A stretch of 64,000 nt of DNA, taken from Erwinia sp. OLFS4. GTDB lineage: Bacteria; Pseudomonadota; Gammaproteobacteria; Enterobacterales; Enterobacteriaceae. Below are positions 17,447 to 28,102 of the stretch, one piece after another (position 1 is the first letter of the stretch; every line of letters starts with the position of its first letter). Below the pieces are notes generated by a model. That model worked only from the letters and a program-made list of their open reading frames with translations, did no database searches and was not told where the DNA came from. A program made the position numbers and the translations under genes. Where the stretch lies: contig NZ_MOMB01000049.1 in assembly GCF_002752165.1 (NCBI RefSeq), positions 1-64,000 on the forward strand, written 5' to 3'.

Positions 17447-18380
17447 TTATTTTGCTGTCTGTGATCGATCGCGTTTCTGTGCCTGACGCAGCTGGCGCGC
17501 GGAGGAAAAACCGGCGGCCAGTGCGGCCCGTTCCAGCGACTCACCCTGGGTCAGCCGTTGTTGTGCCAGCGCCAGGCGCAGTGATTGATGATAGTCATGG
17601 ACGCTGATCCCCAGATGCTGACGAAAAAGGCGTGACAGATGGCGTGCGCTGACATGCACCTGGCAGGCCAGGTTGCTGACCTGCCAGTCGGCCTGTGGTT
17701 GAGACAACATCAGGTCCTGGGCACGATGAATTGCCGGATGCTGATGATTACGGTATTTCAGCCAGGGAGAAAGCTGCGGATCGTCGCCCGCGCGACGAAA
17801 CCACACCACCATTTACTGAGCCACCGCCAGCGCCTTTTGCGCGCCACACAGCCGGTGGACAAGATGTAACGCCAGGTCGATGCCGGTGGTGATGCCTGCG
17901 CTGCTCCAGATGCCGCGATCCTCAACAAAAATGCGATTTTCGCGGACTCTGGCCGTCGGGGCTGCCTAGCGCAGCCGGCCAATCACCTCATGGTGGGTGG
18001 TGCATTCCACGCCGTTTAAAATGCCGGCCTGTGCGGCCAGCAGGGCGCCGGAGCAAATGCAAATCAATGTGATGTTGCCCGCGTGAATATCCGGCTGCAG
18101 GCGTGCCAGCCAGTGGCGCGCACGCTGCGCCGCTTCACTGTTGAAGTGGATTCTTGAGTCACCGACGCCAGGCACCACTAACAGACTGCCCGGCGGCAGG
18201 CGTTCAGGAAGTGGTTCTATCTCGCCAAAGGTCAGGCCGGAGGTGCCTTTGACGGCGCTGTCTGGCCCGGTATAGCGTAGGGTAAATGCCTCTCCGGCCA
18301 GCGCCAGCGTTTCTGCCGGCCCGGTAAGATCGAGTGTCAGCACGTTCGGCAGCATCAGAAACCACACCGGAATGGCCATG
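17447..18380 (-). pseudogene. GlxA/FtrA-type transcriptional regulator, two in-frame stops
   Basis: Read in one frame from ATG 18380 (MAIPVWFLMLPNVLTLDLTG), the sequence gives a DJ-1/PfpI-like amidotransferase domain with the CSGALLAAQAG nucleophile-elbow region. A TAG at 17966-17968 interrupts the text after HHEVIGRLR. The frame continues for 50 codons (WSSAGITTGIDLALHL is typical of this family), then meets TAA at 17813-17815, then an AraC-type double helix-turn-helix (RHLSRLFRQHLG, AALAAGFSSARQLRQ). Full length would be about 310 residues, as for intact GlxA-family regulators. Both stops are single-base changes from sense codons. The start lies one base beyond the hydrolase stop upstream, so the two were probably one operon. 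Confidence 0.85.
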
Positions 18381-18381
18381 T

Positions 18382-18924
18382 TTACTCTCCACAATGAAAA
18401 CAGTCTTCGACACTACAGATATCGGCAAAACGGCCGGCCAGAACAGCGCATGTCCGCTGACGTAACTCTGCCACGCTGAATGTTTGTTCACCATAGCGCA
18501 GTGGTGTGGTCAGAGTCGCTTCGCTAACAAATTTGACCCGATAGCCGAGATCGCTGGCTACCCGTGCGCTGGTTTCACAACATTGCTCAGTGCGGATACC
18601 GCTGATAATCACCTGATTGATGTCACGTTCGCGTAACCAGCGGTCCAGCCCGCTATCGGTAAAAGCATTATGCACATGTTTATGGACAGTCAGCGCGGGC
18701 TGGTGCTGCAGGAATGGCAGACGGGAGACCATGCCGGAGGCCAGTGAAAAAGGGCCTTCTGCTTCAACATGGAAAATATCCACCAGCGGAATTTGGCGCT
18801 GTTCACAATGGGCAACTAAGGCCAGCAGTCGCTGTTCAAACAACAGGCGTTCGGGTTGTTCGGCATAGCCTCTGAGTAAAAATGAACGTTGTACATCAAT
18901 TAACAGTAATGCGCTACGGAACAT
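18382..18924 (-). CDS. isochorismatase-like cysteine hydrolase
   Basis: The product is 180 residues. The family catalytic triad is visible: Asp10 in LLLIDVQRSF, Lys82 in HKHVHNAF and Cys115 in SGIRTEQCCETSA. Members hydrolyse amides or vinyl ethers (nicotinamidase, N-carbamoyl amidases, isochorismatase). The substrate cannot be told from sequence. The next gene on the same strand is a broken GlxA-type regulator; in many bacteria such regulators control a neighbouring cysteine hydrolase, so this one may have lost its regulator. Confidence 0.85.
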   Translation of the reverse strand: MFRSALLLIDVQRSFLLRGYAEQPERLLFEQRLLALVAHCEQRQIPLVDIFHVEAEGPFSLASGMVSRLPFLQHQPALTVHKHVHNAFTDSGLDRWLRERDINQVIISGIRTEQCCETSARVASDLGYRVKFVSEATLTTPLRYGEQTFSVAELRQRTCAVLAGRFADICSVEDCFHCGE

Positions 18925-19142
18925 GGCGGTTATCCTGTGTTGTCTGGCGAGGCGTTAAGTCTGCCGGATTCAGGCGGCGGGCGGCAGGTCAAAAGCGGAC
19001 ATATTGACAGCGTTAACGGACAGGATGTCCGGCAGGGCGGTGGCGCGTCTGACTGTGCGCGTTGGACTAATTTGTCGCCTGATGGTTGTGGCGCTGGTGA
19101 TAAACTGCCAGAGTATTTGCTGGTTACAGGTGGATTCATCGC

Positions 19143-20165
19143 ATGTTTTCTTCTTCCGTTCGTCCCTGTTTTGATGGCCATAACGATCTGCTGCTGCGCC
19201 TGTGGCTAATGGATGATCCCACGGCCGGCATTGATGCTTTTTTTCATGGTCTTGACGATGGACATATCGACTATCCACGTTGCCAGCTGGGTGGTTTTAG
19301 CGGCGGGCTGTTTGCGGTGTTTGTGCCGCCGGCCAGTTATTTCAGCGCACATGGTAACATTTCGCCGCCACAGATCGTGGCGCAACAGATTGCGCTGGCA
19401 CACCGCCTGGCCGCAGGTTCTGCAGGCCGCCTGCAGCTTTGCCGCAGCGTTGCTGACATCGAATGCTGTCGTCAGAGTGGGGCGCTGGCTATGGTTTTAC
19501 ATATTGAAGGCGCTGAGGGCCTCGACCCACAGTTAACGTGTCTCAGTCGCTGGTATCAGGAGGGCGTCCGCAGCCTGGGGCCGTTCTGGAACACGCCGAA
19601 TGCGTTCGGTGAGGGCGTCAATGGCGCCTTCCCCGGGTCGCCAGATACCGGCAGCGGATTAACCGACGCCGGAAAAGCACTGATTACTGCCTGTAACCGC
19701 CAGCGGCTGATGATTGATCTCTCACATATGAATGAAAAAGCGTTCTGGCAGACGGCTGCGCTCAGCGATGCGCCGCTGGTAGCCAGCCACTCGAATGCGC
19801 ATGCGCTCTGCGCGCAGCCGCGTAACCTGACGGATGCCCAGTTAAAAGCAATTGCCGCCAGTGGCGGATTAGTCGGCGTAAATTTCGGCAATGCCTTTTT
19901 GCGCGCCGATGGCCGCCGTGATGCTGATACGCCAATAACCCGCATTGTTGAGCATATATGTTATCTGGTTGACCGGCTGGGAGAAGACGGGGTGGCGTTC
20001 GGTTCCGATTTTGATGGTACTGGCGTACCGCAAGCGTTGGGTGACGTCAGTGGTTTGCCGCGACTGCTGGCGGCGCTGTCTGCAGCCGGTTTTAGCGAAG
20101 CGCTTATTGAAAAACTGCGCTGCAATAACTGGCTTAGCCTGTTACGGCGCACCTGGGGTGAATGA
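19143..20165 (+). CDS. M19-family (renal-type) dipeptidase
   Basis: The product is 340 residues. Zinc-ligand motifs of peptidase M19 are present: His13 and Asp15 in CFDGHNDLL, the bridging Glu in HIEGAEGLD, His in DLSHMNEKAF and SHSNAHAL, and the later GSDFDGTG. No signal peptide is seen, so it is likely cytoplasmic. It precedes pqqA by 188 bases on the same strand. A dipeptidase near pqq could trim the Glu-Tyr product after PqqA is cut, but that is an inference from position. Its general activity would be hydrolysis of dipeptides. Confidence 0.85.
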   Translation: MFSSSVRPCFDGHNDLLLRLWLMDDPTAGIDAFFHGLDDGHIDYPRCQLGGFSGGLFAVFVPPASYFSAHGNISPPQIVAQQIALAHRLAAGSAGRLQLCRSVADIECCRQSGALAMVLHIEGAEGLDPQLTCLSRWYQEGVRSLGPFWNTPNAFGEGVNGAFPGSPDTGSGLTDAGKALITACNRQRLMIDLSHMNEKAFWQTAALSDAPLVASHSNAHALCAQPRNLTDAQLKAIAASGGLVGVNFGNAFLRADGRRDADTPITRIVEHICYLVDRLGEDGVAFGSDFDGTGVPQALGDVSGLPRLLAALSAAGFSEALIEKLRCNNWLSLLRRTWGE

Positions 20166-20353
20166 GGCCGGGTGGCGTTGAAAGGGGAAGAAATTTGCCG
20201 GGTCGCATTTCTTTACCTTTAATTGATTGTTTCCCGACAAACAATGTTGCAACATTTTATCTTGAATGATGTCACAATTTAGCCTTGTTATTGTTGAACA
20301 TCTGCCATCATTGCGGTGAAAGATGCCGTCGCATCCTGAAGAGGAGATAAGTT

Positions 20354-20425
20354 ATGTGGACCAAACCTGCTTTTGAAGATCTGCGTTTAGGGCTGGAAGT
20401 AACGCTGTACATTTCTAACCGTTAA
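20354..20425 (+). CDS. pqqA: PQQ precursor peptide PqqA
   Basis: This 23-residue peptide (MWTKPAFEDLRLG, then LEVTLYISNR) is the substrate from which pyrroloquinoline quinone is made. Glu15 and Tyr19, in the E-x-x-x-Y spacing, are the two residues joined by the radical SAM enzyme PqqE. A strong GAGGAGA ribosome binding site lies just upstream. It is followed by a hairpin terminator before pqqB. Confidence 0.97.
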   Translation: MWTKPAFEDLRLGLEVTLYISNR

Positions 20426-20435
20426 TTGCGGCCTG

Positions 20436-20457
20436 GCCCGCCTCTGGCGGGCTTTTT
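20436..20457 (+). terminator. hairpin terminator between pqqA and pqqB
   Basis: GCCCGCC and GGCGGGC form a perfect 7-bp stem with a 3-base loop, followed by five T. It lies 10 bases after the pqqA stop and 24 before pqqB. Partial read-through would yield much more pqqA than pqqB-F message, which fits a peptide substrate consumed one-for-one. Confidence 0.85.
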
Positions 20458-20480
20458 GTTTTCTGCCGTTCGGGTAATTC

Positions 20481-21392
20481 ATGTTTATCAAAGTGCTTGG
20501 CTCCGCCGCTGGCGGTGGTTTTCCGCAGTGGAATTGCAACTGTAAAAACTGTCGCGGGGTACGTGACGGCAGTATGCAAACCTCCCGACGAACCCAGTCC
20601 TCCATTGCGCTGAGCGATGATGGTGAAAACTGGATCCTCTGTAACGTTTCACCCGATATCTGTCATCAGCTGCTGGCCTCACCGGAGTTACATAATCCCC
20701 GGGTACTGCGTGGCAGTGCCATTGGCGCGATAATTTTAACCGACAGCCAGATAGACCATTGTGCCGGTTTGCTCAATCTGCGTGAAGGGTGCCCGCATCA
20801 GGTGTGGTGCACGCCGGAAGTACATGACGATCTGTCCAGCGGCTTTCCGCTGTTTACGATCCTCAGTCACTGGAACGGCGGGCTGCACTATCATCCGCTG
20901 ACACCTCAGGAATCTTTTAATCCGGGGGTCTGTCCGGCCATCAGTATTACCGCCATTCCACTGCTCAGCAATGCGCCACCCTATTCACGTTTTCGCCATA
21001 AACCCCTGGCTGGGCATAACATCGCGTTATATGTGGAAGACGGACGCAGTGGTAAAAGCCTGCTTTATGCGCCCGGTCTGGGCGAACCGGACGCCGGCTT
21101 ACTGGCATGGATGCGCCGGGCAGATTGTCTGCTGGTTGACGGGACGCTGTGGACGGATAACGAACTGGAGACCAGCGGTGTTAACGGCCACAGCGGCAAA
21201 GAAATGGGCCATCTGGCGCTGGGTGACGCGCAGGGGCTGGTTAGCGTGCTGACATCACTGCCTGCCGCGCGCAAAATTCTTATCCATATTAATAACACCA
21301 ATCCGATCCTTGATGAGGCTTCCTGTCAGCGTCGCAGCCTGATGCAGCGCGGCATTGAAGTGAGCTATGACGGAATGATGATTACACTTTAG
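20481..21392 (+). CDS. pqqB: PQQ biosynthesis protein PqqB
   Basis: The product is 303 residues of the metallo-beta-lactamase fold. It starts with [21 protein letters not shown], whose Cys cluster is typical of PqqB. Work on this family assigns it a hydroxylation of the Tyr-derived moiety in the PQQ intermediate; earlier proposals were PQQ export. The gene is followed by pqqC with two bases between them. Length and sequence match the enterobacterial family well. Confidence 0.96.
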   Translation: MFIKVLGSAAGGGFPQWNCNCKNCRGVRDGSMQTSRRTQSSIALSDDGENWILCNVSPDICHQLLASPELHNPRVLRGSAIGAIILTDSQIDHCAGLLNLREGCPHQVWCTPEVHDDLSSGFPLFTILSHWNGGLHYHPLTPQESFNPGVCPAISITAIPLLSNAPPYSRFRHKPLAGHNIALYVEDGRSGKSLLYAPGLGEPDAGLLAWMRRADCLLVDGTLWTDNELETSGVNGHSGKEMGHLALGDAQGLVSVLTSLPAARKILIHINNTNPILDEASCQRRSLMQRGIEVSYDGMMITL

Positions 21393-21394
21393 GT

Positions 21395-22156
21395 ATGCCA
21401 ATGACATTAACACAGCCACTGACAGCGCAGGCATTTGAACAGGCGCTGCGCGATAAAGGGGCGTTTTATCATATCCATCACCCTTTTCATAAAGCGATGC
21501 ATAACGGTGAAGCCACCAGAACGCAAATCCAGGGCTGGGTTGCTAACCGTTTTTACTACCAGACCAGTATTCCGATAAAAGACGCGGCTATTATGGCCAA
21601 CTGCCCGGATCCTGAAGTACGTCGCCAATGGGTACAGCGTATTCTGGATCACGATGGTTATGGTGACAGTGAGGGGGGGATTGAAGCCTGGTTGCGTCTT
21701 GGTGAGGCAGTAGGACTGTCGCGTGAGGTGCTACGCTCAGAAGCGCTGGTGCTGCCAGGCGTCCGTTTTGCCGTAGATGCCTACGTTAATTTTGCCCGGC
21801 GCGCCTGCTGGCAGGAAGCGGCCTGCAGTTCGCTGACCGAACTGTTTGCGCCGCAGATTCATCAGTCCCGGCTCGACAGCTGGCCGCAACATTACCCATG
21901 GATTGAAGCCAGTGGCTATGATTATTTCCGCAGCCGGCTCGGGCAGGCACGGCGCGACGTTGAACATGGTCTGACACTGGCGCTGACTTACTGTGATACG
22001 GCACAAAAGCAGCAGCGCATGCTGGAAATTTTGCAGTTCAAACTGGATATTTTGTGGAGCATGCTGGATGCCATGACAATGGCGTACAGCCTGAACCGTC
22101 CGCCTTATCATACCGTCACCGATCGGCCGGTGTGGCATAAACGGAGACTGATGTAA
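21395..22156 (+). CDS. pqqC: pyrroloquinoline-quinone synthase PqqC
   Basis: The product is 253 residues (251 if the second ATG at 21401 is used, the usual family start). PqqC is a cofactor-free oxidase that performs the final ring closure and eight-electron oxidation to PQQ. The all-helical family motifs are visible: [14 protein letters not shown] near the N-terminus and [20 protein letters not shown]. Its stop overlaps the pqqD start by one base. Confidence 0.96.
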   Translation: MPMTLTQPLTAQAFEQALRDKGAFYHIHHPFHKAMHNGEATRTQIQGWVANRFYYQTSIPIKDAAIMANCPDPEVRRQWVQRILDHDGYGDSEGGIEAWLRLGEAVGLSREVLRSEALVLPGVRFAVDAYVNFARRACWQEAACSSLTELFAPQIHQSRLDSWPQHYPWIEASGYDYFRSRLGQARRDVEHGLTLALTYCDTAQKQQRMLEILQFKLDILWSMLDAMTMAYSLNRPPYHTVTDRPVWHKRRLM

Positions 22157-22434
22157 TGCAGATAGGTGTTGAACAAACGCCCTGTTTTCGCCGTGGTTTT
22201 CGCCTGCAATGGGAAGAGGCTCAGCAGTGTCATGTCATCCTCTACCCGGAAGGTATGGCCAGGCTGAATGACAGCGCGGCGGCAATCCTGTTGCTGGTTG
22301 ACGGTGAACGGCGTATTAGCGATATCGTGGCCAGCCTGCACAGCCGTTTTCCGCAGGTGGCGGAACTGGAAGCCGACGTGATTGAATTTTTTGCCACCGC
22401 CTATCAACAAAAGTGGATTTTACTGCGTGAGTGA
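22156..22434 (+). CDS. pqqD: PqqA-binding chaperone PqqD
   Basis: The product is 92 residues and forms the RiPP recognition element fold. PqqD binds the PqqA peptide and presents it to PqqE. Family residues include [19 protein letters not shown] and [21 protein letters not shown]. It overlaps pqqE: the pqqE GTG start at 22427 lies inside the last codons of pqqD, so translation is probably coupled. Confidence 0.95.
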   Translation: MQIGVEQTPCFRRGFRLQWEEAQQCHVILYPEGMARLNDSAAAILLLVDGERRISDIVASLHSRFPQVAELEADVIEFFATAYQQKWILLRE

Positions 22435-23569
22435 GCATAAACCGACGGTAAAAGCGCCGCTGTGGCTGCTGGCGGAGCTGACTTACCGCTGTCCGCTCCA
22501 GTGCCCTTATTGCTCAAATCCGCTGGATTTTGCCAGTCAGCAGAATGAGCTGACCACCGGGCAATGGATTGAGGTTTTTCGTCAGGCACGGGCCATGGGC
22601 GCGGTGCAGCTCGGGTTCTCCGGAGGCGAGCCGCTGACCCGTACTGACCTGCCGCAGCTGATCGCCGCGGCACGCGAACTGGGGTTTTATACCAACCTGA
22701 TCACTTCCGGCATTGGCCTGACGAGGAAAAAGCTGGATGTCTTTGCCGACGCCGGACTTGACCATATACAGATTAGCTTTCAGGCCAGTGACGAAACCCT
22801 GAACGCTGCGCTAGCGGGATCGGAAAAGGCCTTCCGCCAGAAGCTGGCAATGGCAAAGGCGGTGAAAGCACACGGTTATCCGATGGTGCTTAATTTTGTT
22901 CTGCACCGTCACAACATTGACAGCATTGATCGCATTATTGAACTTTGCCTGCAGCTGGAGGCGGATGACGTGGAGCTGGCCACCTGCCAGTTTTACGGCT
23001 GGGCACAGCTCAATCGTGAGGGGCTGCTGCCTACCCGCCAGCAGATAGTGCAGGCCGAAGCGGTGGTGCAGCAGTATCGCGCACGCATGGCGCGCGACGG
23101 CTGCCTGACAAACTTGCTGTTCGTCACACCGGATTATTATGAAGAGCGGCCAAAAGGTTGCATGGGGGGCTGGGGATCGATCTTTCTCAGCGTGACGCCC
23201 GAAGGCACGGCATTACCCTGCCATAGCGCCCGTCAGCTGCCGATAAAATTTCCTTCGGTACTGGAACACAGCCTGCAGCATATCTGGTATGAATCTTTTG
23301 GCTTTAACCGTTATCGCGGCGATGACTGGATGCCGGAACCCTGCCGCTCTTGCGATGAAAAACAACAGGATTTTGGTGGTTGTCGCTGTCAGGCCTTTCT
23401 GCTGACCGGCAATGCTGACAATGCCGATCCGGTATGCAGTAAATCGCCCCATCACGATAAAATTCTGGCTGCCCGCGCGGCGGCCAATCATAGTCAAATG
23501 CAGATCAGCGATTTACAGTTCCGTAACCGCACTAACTCACAGTTGATCTATCGTGGGCCGGTGGAGTGA
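22427..23569 (+). CDS. pqqE: radical SAM PqqA cross-linking enzyme PqqE
   Basis: The product is 380 residues from GTG at 22427, the length of Klebsiella PqqE. The radical SAM cluster is Cys22, Cys26 and Cys29 ([10 protein letters not shown]). The C-terminal SPASM region has several Cys ([29 protein letters not shown]) for auxiliary iron-sulfur clusters. PqqE joins Glu15 and Tyr19 of PqqA through a carbon-carbon bond. The frame is open farther upstream, but that part overlaps pqqD and does not resemble PqqE. It overlaps pqqF by four bases. Confidence 0.96.
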   Translation: MSEHKPTVKAPLWLLAELTYRCPLQCPYCSNPLDFASQQNELTTGQWIEVFRQARAMGAVQLGFSGGEPLTRTDLPQLIAAARELGFYTNLITSGIGLTRKKLDVFADAGLDHIQISFQASDETLNAALAGSEKAFRQKLAMAKAVKAHGYPMVLNFVLHRHNIDSIDRIIELCLQLEADDVELATCQFYGWAQLNREGLLPTRQQIVQAEAVVQQYRARMARDGCLTNLLFVTPDYYEERPKGCMGGWGSIFLSVTPEGTALPCHSARQLPIKFPSVLEHSLQHIWYESFGFNRYRGDDWMPEPCRSCDEKQQDFGGCRCQAFLLTGNADNADPVCSKSPHHDKILAARAAANHSQMQISDLQFRNRTNSQLIYRGPVE

Positions 23570-25965
23570 ATGAGTCCCGGCAGATAAAAGACCTGCGGCT
23601 GGCCAACGGCCTGCGGGTACAGCTTATTGCTGACAGTCACATGCGCGAAGCGGCAGCCTTGCTACAGGTGGCCTGCGGCAGTGACGATGAGCCGGCTGAA
23701 CAGCCGGGATTGGCCCATTTGCTGGAACATGTCCTGTTTGCCGCCAGTGCCGGTTTCAGCGGTGCAGAAAGGCTGATGAGCTGGGTACCGGCTCAGGGCG
23801 GTATGTTAAATGCCACCACCCGCAGTGACCGGACCGCTTTTTTCTTCAGTCTGCCCCCCTTGCAACTGGAATCGGGGCTGGTGCGCTTAGTGGATATGCT
23901 GGCAAACCCGCTATTCACTCACCAGGCTATCAGTGAAGAAATCGCGGCAATTGACGCTGAATATCAGCTATTAGCGGGCGATCGAGAGCATCTTCTGGAA
24001 GTGGCGCTACGGCAGTTATTTCATGGCGCGCCGTGCCTCAGCCGTTTCCAGGTGGGTTCGGCGCAAAGCTTTGCTGCGGTTGCGCCGGCGCTGCCACAGG
24101 CATTGCGTGATTTTCATCAGCGGCATTATCATGCCGGTGCAATGACATTATGGTTACAGGCACCGCTGGCGCTGAGCTCGCTTGAGCGGCTGGTGCGGCA
24201 ACACGGCACGCTGTTGCCGCCGGCTCAGCCGCTTGTCAACCCTGTCCCTGCGCGGATATATGCCCACAGGAGTATGGCATTACAGCTAAACGGTCCGCCG
24301 GTACTGTGCCTGTGTTTTGCCCTCAATGACTGGCAGGATACGGATGCAGACTGGCTGAATGTTTTTAATCAGCTGCTGTGTGATGAGGCTGCCGGTGGCT
24401 TAATGGCCTGCCTGCGGCAACAGGATCTGGTTGATGATGTTCGCCTGCGAACCTTCTGGCGCAGTCAGCATGCGCTGCTGTTTGCCGTGCAATTTACCCT
24501 CAGTCGGGATGATGCCGCGCTTTGTGGAGAGGTACTGACGCGCTTTAGCTGCTGGCTGGCACAGCTGGCTGACCCAAACGCCCGCCAGCTGGAACACTGT
24601 GTTCAGCTGGCTGCCGATGCTTTCTGGCAACAGCCCCCGCTGGATCAATTGCGTCGTCGTGCTCTCGGCCCTGGCCTGCCACAGGCGCTGTCCGTTGCCG
24701 CCTGGCAGGCGGCAATCCGTCGTTTACATTGCGCTTCACAGGCGCATTTATGGGTAAGCGGGTCACTGGCGGGACGGCGACGGCAGCATCAGGGTTTTAC
24801 GCTGAAACTGGCGGCCTGGCCATCGGTGTCGCAGTCGCCTGTCCGGCAGGATTTTTGCTGCTGGCCGCAAGTGACGGTCGCGCCGCTGCCACCGCTTGCG
24901 GCAAACAGCAGGTCGATAGGCTGGCGTTATGCCAGGGCAACCCCGCGTTTGTGGTTGCTGACCCGCGCCGGTGAAAGGGAAGCCGCGTTATTAGAAACCG
25001 CGCTGCGTCCTCTGGCCGCCCGGCTCAGCCATCAGCAAGGGCAATGGCGCCACGAACGCTGGCAGGGTTACTGGCTGATGCAACTCAGCGCCGAACCGGC
25101 ACCACTGGAGCATGCGGTTGCCTCCCTGTGGCCGCAGCTTTGCGCGTTATCTGCGGCGCAGCTGGCTCAGGGGCAACGGGCCATCCGCTGGGCTGCCTGG
25201 CGCGACAACACGGCAATCGCCATTCGTCGTTTGATGGCCGCGCTGATACGTGAGCTGACGCCGGCGGATGCCGCGCAATCGGCCAGCGGCGTTCGCCACC
25301 TGCGCTGGCAGGCGTTATTGCTGAGTGATTCGCCGGACTTGCAGCAGCGTCTGGCCCGGCGGCTGAGTCCGCTGCCTGAGGCCAGCAGGCCGCTGATAGC
25401 ACCGGCATCCGCGCGTGTATGGCAGGGCGTTACGCTGTCTTATCCGCCAGGTGACGCGGCGTTATTGCTTTACTGCCCGCTGCCAGAATGGCAACCACAT
25501 GTCCGCCTGATGTGGCGGTTGCTGGCGCTGTTCTGCCAGCCGTTATTTTTCCAGCGGTTGCGGGTGGAAAAAAAAATTGGCTACGTTGTCAGCTGCCGTT
25601 TTCAGCAATGGGCAGGTGAAGAGGGGATTATTTTTGCTTTACAGTCGCCGCATGCGCCGCTGGCGGTGTTGCAGCAGCAGTTGCAGGATTTTCTTCACAG
25701 TCTGCCTGCGGCGGTCAGCGCGCTGAGTGAAGAGGCCATTGCAGCCCTTGGCGGCGCAGTCTGGGCGCAGTTGGAACAGCAGGCTCAGACGCCGGAATGG
25801 CAGGCGTGTGAGGCTTTTTTTAGTCCCGACATTGCGCTGCGATACCCTGAAAATCAACGCTGGTTAAAGCAGCTGAGCAGGGCGGAAATCGCGCGCGGCA
25901 TCGCCGCATTGCAGCAGTCGGCCCAGCACGGCTGGTGCGGCCAGGCCGGCCAGCTTGCTGACTAA
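23566..25965 (+). CDS. pqqF: PqqF, M16-family zinc protease
   Basis: The product is 799 residues from a GTG start that overlaps the pqqE stop. The inverted zinc motif HxxEH is at His51, Glu54 and His55 (HLLEHVLF), and Glu132 in IDAEYQL is the probable third ligand. The second half is the degenerate M16 domain. PqqF is thought to cut PqqA around the Glu-Tyr pair; M16 proteases of this kind act on small peptides. It is somewhat longer than the Klebsiella protein. Its last four bases overlap the end of the convergent MFS gene. Confidence 0.93.
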   Translation: MNESRQIKDLRLANGLRVQLIADSHMREAAALLQVACGSDDEPAEQPGLAHLLEHVLFAASAGFSGAERLMSWVPAQGGMLNATTRSDRTAFFFSLPPLQLESGLVRLVDMLANPLFTHQAISEEIAAIDAEYQLLAGDREHLLEVALRQLFHGAPCLSRFQVGSAQSFAAVAPALPQALRDFHQRHYHAGAMTLWLQAPLALSSLERLVRQHGTLLPPAQPLVNPVPARIYAHRSMALQLNGPPVLCLCFALNDWQDTDADWLNVFNQLLCDEAAGGLMACLRQQDLVDDVRLRTFWRSQHALLFAVQFTLSRDDAALCGEVLTRFSCWLAQLADPNARQLEHCVQLAADAFWQQPPLDQLRRRALGPGLPQALSVAAWQAAIRRLHCASQAHLWVSGSLAGRRRQHQGFTLKLAAWPSVSQSPVRQDFCCWPQVTVAPLPPLAANSRSIGWRYARATPRLWLLTRAGEREAALLETALRPLAARLSHQQGQWRHERWQGYWLMQLSAEPAPLEHAVASLWPQLCALSAAQLAQGQRAIRWAAWRDNTAIAIRRLMAALIRELTPADAAQSASGVRHLRWQALLLSDSPDLQQRLARRLSPLPEASRPLIAPASARVWQGVTLSYPPGDAALLLYCPLPEWQPHVRLMWRLLALFCQPLFFQRLRVEKKIGYVVSCRFQQWAGEEGIIFALQSPHAPLAVLQQQLQDFLHSLPAAVSALSEEAIAALGGAVWAQLEQQAQTPEWQACEAFFSPDIALRYPENQRWLKQLSRAEIARGIAALQQSAQHGWCGQAGQLAD

Positions 25966-27245
25966 ATTACACGGCTACCGGCATTGTCTGTCAGTGTCTT
26001 AGCCTTTTGTTGCGGCACGGCATTACTGAGCTGCTGTCGCTGGCGCAGGCCGGGGAACCACCACATCCACAGTGCAACCACCGCCAGGGTGCCGATACCG
26101 CCCAGGGCGGCGGCCGGTACCGCACCCAGCCATGCGGCAAGCATACCGGATTCAAATTCGCCGAGTTGGTTTGAGGTATTAATAAAAATCGCATTCACCG
26201 CGTTGACCCGGCCGCGCATTTCATCAGGGGTATCAAGCTGTACCAGTGAACCGCGGATAACCATACTCACCATATCAAAGCCGCCGAGAGCGAACAGCGC
26301 CAGTAATGACAGCCACATCCAGTCTGACAAGGCAAAAACCAGTGTCGCCACGCCAAATCCTGCCACGCAAAGAAACATGATGATGCCGACGTGACGTTGC
26401 AGCGCGCGGCGGCTTAACCAGAAGCCAACCAGTAAGGCGCCAAAGGCCGGTGCACTGCGCAGCAGGCCGAGGCCAAAGGGGCCAGCGTGCAGAATATCAT
26501 GGGCAAAAATGGGCAACAGGGCGGTGGCACCACCCAGCAGCACTGCAAACAGATCCAGTGAGATAACCCCCAGCACATCCGGTCGCTGGCGGATAAAATG
26601 CACTCCGGCCAGTAGCGTCTTCAACGTGGCGGGTACCCGCGGCGGCGGTGCCTGATAATAATGCAGGGTGGCTATCATCAGTAAAGAAATAAGATAAAGC
26701 AGGGCGGTCAGGCTATACACCACGTCGGCGCCAGTGGCATACAGCAAGCCGCCAAGCGCCGGCCCGACAATCTGTGCCGTTTGTCCGGCAACGGCGTTGG
26801 CGGCGGTTGCCCGTGGCAAAATAGCGTCTGGCACCAGCGCCGGCAGCATTGAAATCAGCGATGGCAGTTCCAGCGTTTTTGCCGTGGAGATAATCAGTAC
26901 CAGCAGCAGGATCACCCAGACGCTGGCCGCCTGCTGCCAGCTCAGCCAGGCTAGGGTTACGATGGCTATCCATTGACAAATTTGTGCCAGTAACACCACG
27001 CGCCGGCGATCACACTGATCGGCAATATGTCCGGCCCACAGGGCCAGGGTCACCGAGGGCAAAAATTGTATCAGTCCAATCATTCCCAGCCAGAAAGCGC
27101 TGTGGGTCTGAGCATAAATCTGCCAGCCGACGATAATGGACAGCATCTGGAAACCAAATCCGGAGCTGGTGCGCGCCAGCCAGAAGGCAACAAATCCCCG
27201 GTTCTGTAACAACCGCTCGCTATTGCCTGATAACACAGGTGCCAT
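25962..27245 (-). CDS. MFS transporter, EntS-like (MFS_3 family)
   Basis: The product is 427 residues with about 12 membrane helices. It begins NRGFVAFWLARTSSGFGFQML, and has WAGHIADQCDRRRV, the loop 2-3 motif of major facilitator proteins. It most resembles the EntS-type exporters. The gene is convergent with pqqF and overlaps it by four bases. A role in PQQ or siderophore export is possible by position or family, but is not shown by the sequence. No siderophore genes are present in the window. Confidence 0.85.
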   Translation of the reverse strand: MAPVLSGNSERLLQNRGFVAFWLARTSSGFGFQMLSIIVGWQIYAQTHSAFWLGMIGLIQFLPSVTLALWAGHIADQCDRRRVVLLAQICQWIAIVTLAWLSWQQAASVWVILLLVLIISTAKTLELPSLISMLPALVPDAILPRATAANAVAGQTAQIVGPALGGLLYATGADVVYSLTALLYLISLLMIATLHYYQAPPPRVPATLKTLLAGVHFIRQRPDVLGVISLDLFAVLLGGATALLPIFAHDILHAGPFGLGLLRSAPAFGALLVGFWLSRRALQRHVGIIMFLCVAGFGVATLVFALSDWMWLSLLALFALGGFDMVSMVIRGSLVQLDTPDEMRGRVNAVNAIFINTSNQLGEFESGMLAAWLGAVPAAALGGIGTLAVVALWMWWFPGLRQRQQLSNAVPQQKAKTLTDNAGSRVI

Positions 27246-27565
27246 GTCTCTATCCCATTGAATCAGCCCGGCCAGCAGATGTGGATAATTGAGGCGCCGT
27301 TGCCAGCAGCAATCGACCCAGGCCGGAAAAAGTAAAAAATTATACTGCTAATTATTGCTGGTGGCAGTATTGGGGGCCGGTCGGTTTATTTTCTGTAACA
27401 AAATGGTTAATTTTCGTTGTGGGGTGAAGTCTGTCTTGTCAATTTCTGTGTCGGGTTTGTGTGAAAAAGTGAAACCGTTGCGTTGTTGGCTGGCAGGGTA
27501 AGCCTGGGTCTCCTATACCTTAAGGTGACAGGCTGACGCCGGCCATAGCGAGAACAGGAGGGCGT
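27246..27565. other. divergent intergenic region, no gene
   Basis: This 320-base space separates the divergent MFS gene and cysteine hydrolase. It is AT-rich around 27330-27360 and probably holds both promoters. I found no small gene or hairpin that I would defend. Confidence 0.4.
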
Positions 27566-28102
27566 ATGAGCACGCTAAAAGTGCTGCTGGTAATTGATAT
27601 GCAAAACGGTGTTTTTGCCGAACCGTTATTTGATCCTGCCGGGCGTATTGCTCACGTTAATCAGCTGATTGATGCGGCAGACGAGGTGGTGTTTATTCAG
27701 CACACTGATGGCTGGATGAGTGAAAACAGCGAGGCCTGGAAACTGATTGATGAATTGCATCAGCCGCAGGGCGCACACTATCTGAGTAAAACCGCCTGCG
27801 ACGCTTTTTTTGATACGCCGCTGATGCAGTTACTGCAACAGTTTGCCGCGCCCAGGGTAACGCTTTGTGGCTGTATGACGGATTTCTGTCTTGATGCCAC
27901 TATTAAAAATGCTGCCAGTAAAGGTTTACATCTGCTGATTGCGGGTGATGCGCATACGACGGTGGACTCACCCTTTGCCAGCGCTCAGCAGCTGATTGCG
28001 CATCATAATCAGGTCTGGGCAACGCTGACGGTTCCTGGCGTTGAAATTCAGGTTAAGACCAGCGGTGAAATTGTTAAGCTATGGCAGGAGGATGTCCGCT
28101 AA
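27566..28102 (+). CDS. isochorismatase-like cysteine hydrolase
   Basis: The product is 178 residues. The triad is Asp11 (LLVIDMQNGVF), Lys75 (YLSKTACDAF) and Cys108 (CGCMTDFCLD). A strong AGGAGG lies just upstream of the ATG. It is a different subgroup from the paralogue at 18382, with only the family motifs in common. The substrate is unknown. It is followed, after 317 bases, by the pxp genes on the same strand, but the gap argues against a shared message. Confidence 0.85.
   Translation: MSTLKVLLVIDMQNGVFAEPLFDPAGRIAHVNQLIDAADEVVFIQHTDGWMSENSEAWKLIDELHQPQGAHYLSKTACDAFFDTPLMQLLQQFAAPRVTLCGCMTDFCLDATIKNAASKGLHLLIAGDAHTTVDSPFASAQQLIAHHNQVWATLTVPGVEIQVKTSGEIVKLWQEDVR

Noticed and set aside
17813..17968. 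Programmed recoding of the TAG and TAA in the GlxA-like gene
   Set aside because: No slippery site, pyrrolysine system or recoding structure is visible; the nearby selC reads TGA only. Simple decay explains both stops.
22382..22426. N-terminal extension of PqqE
   Set aside because: It overlaps the end of pqqD and does not resemble PqqE; the GTG at 22427 gives the family length.
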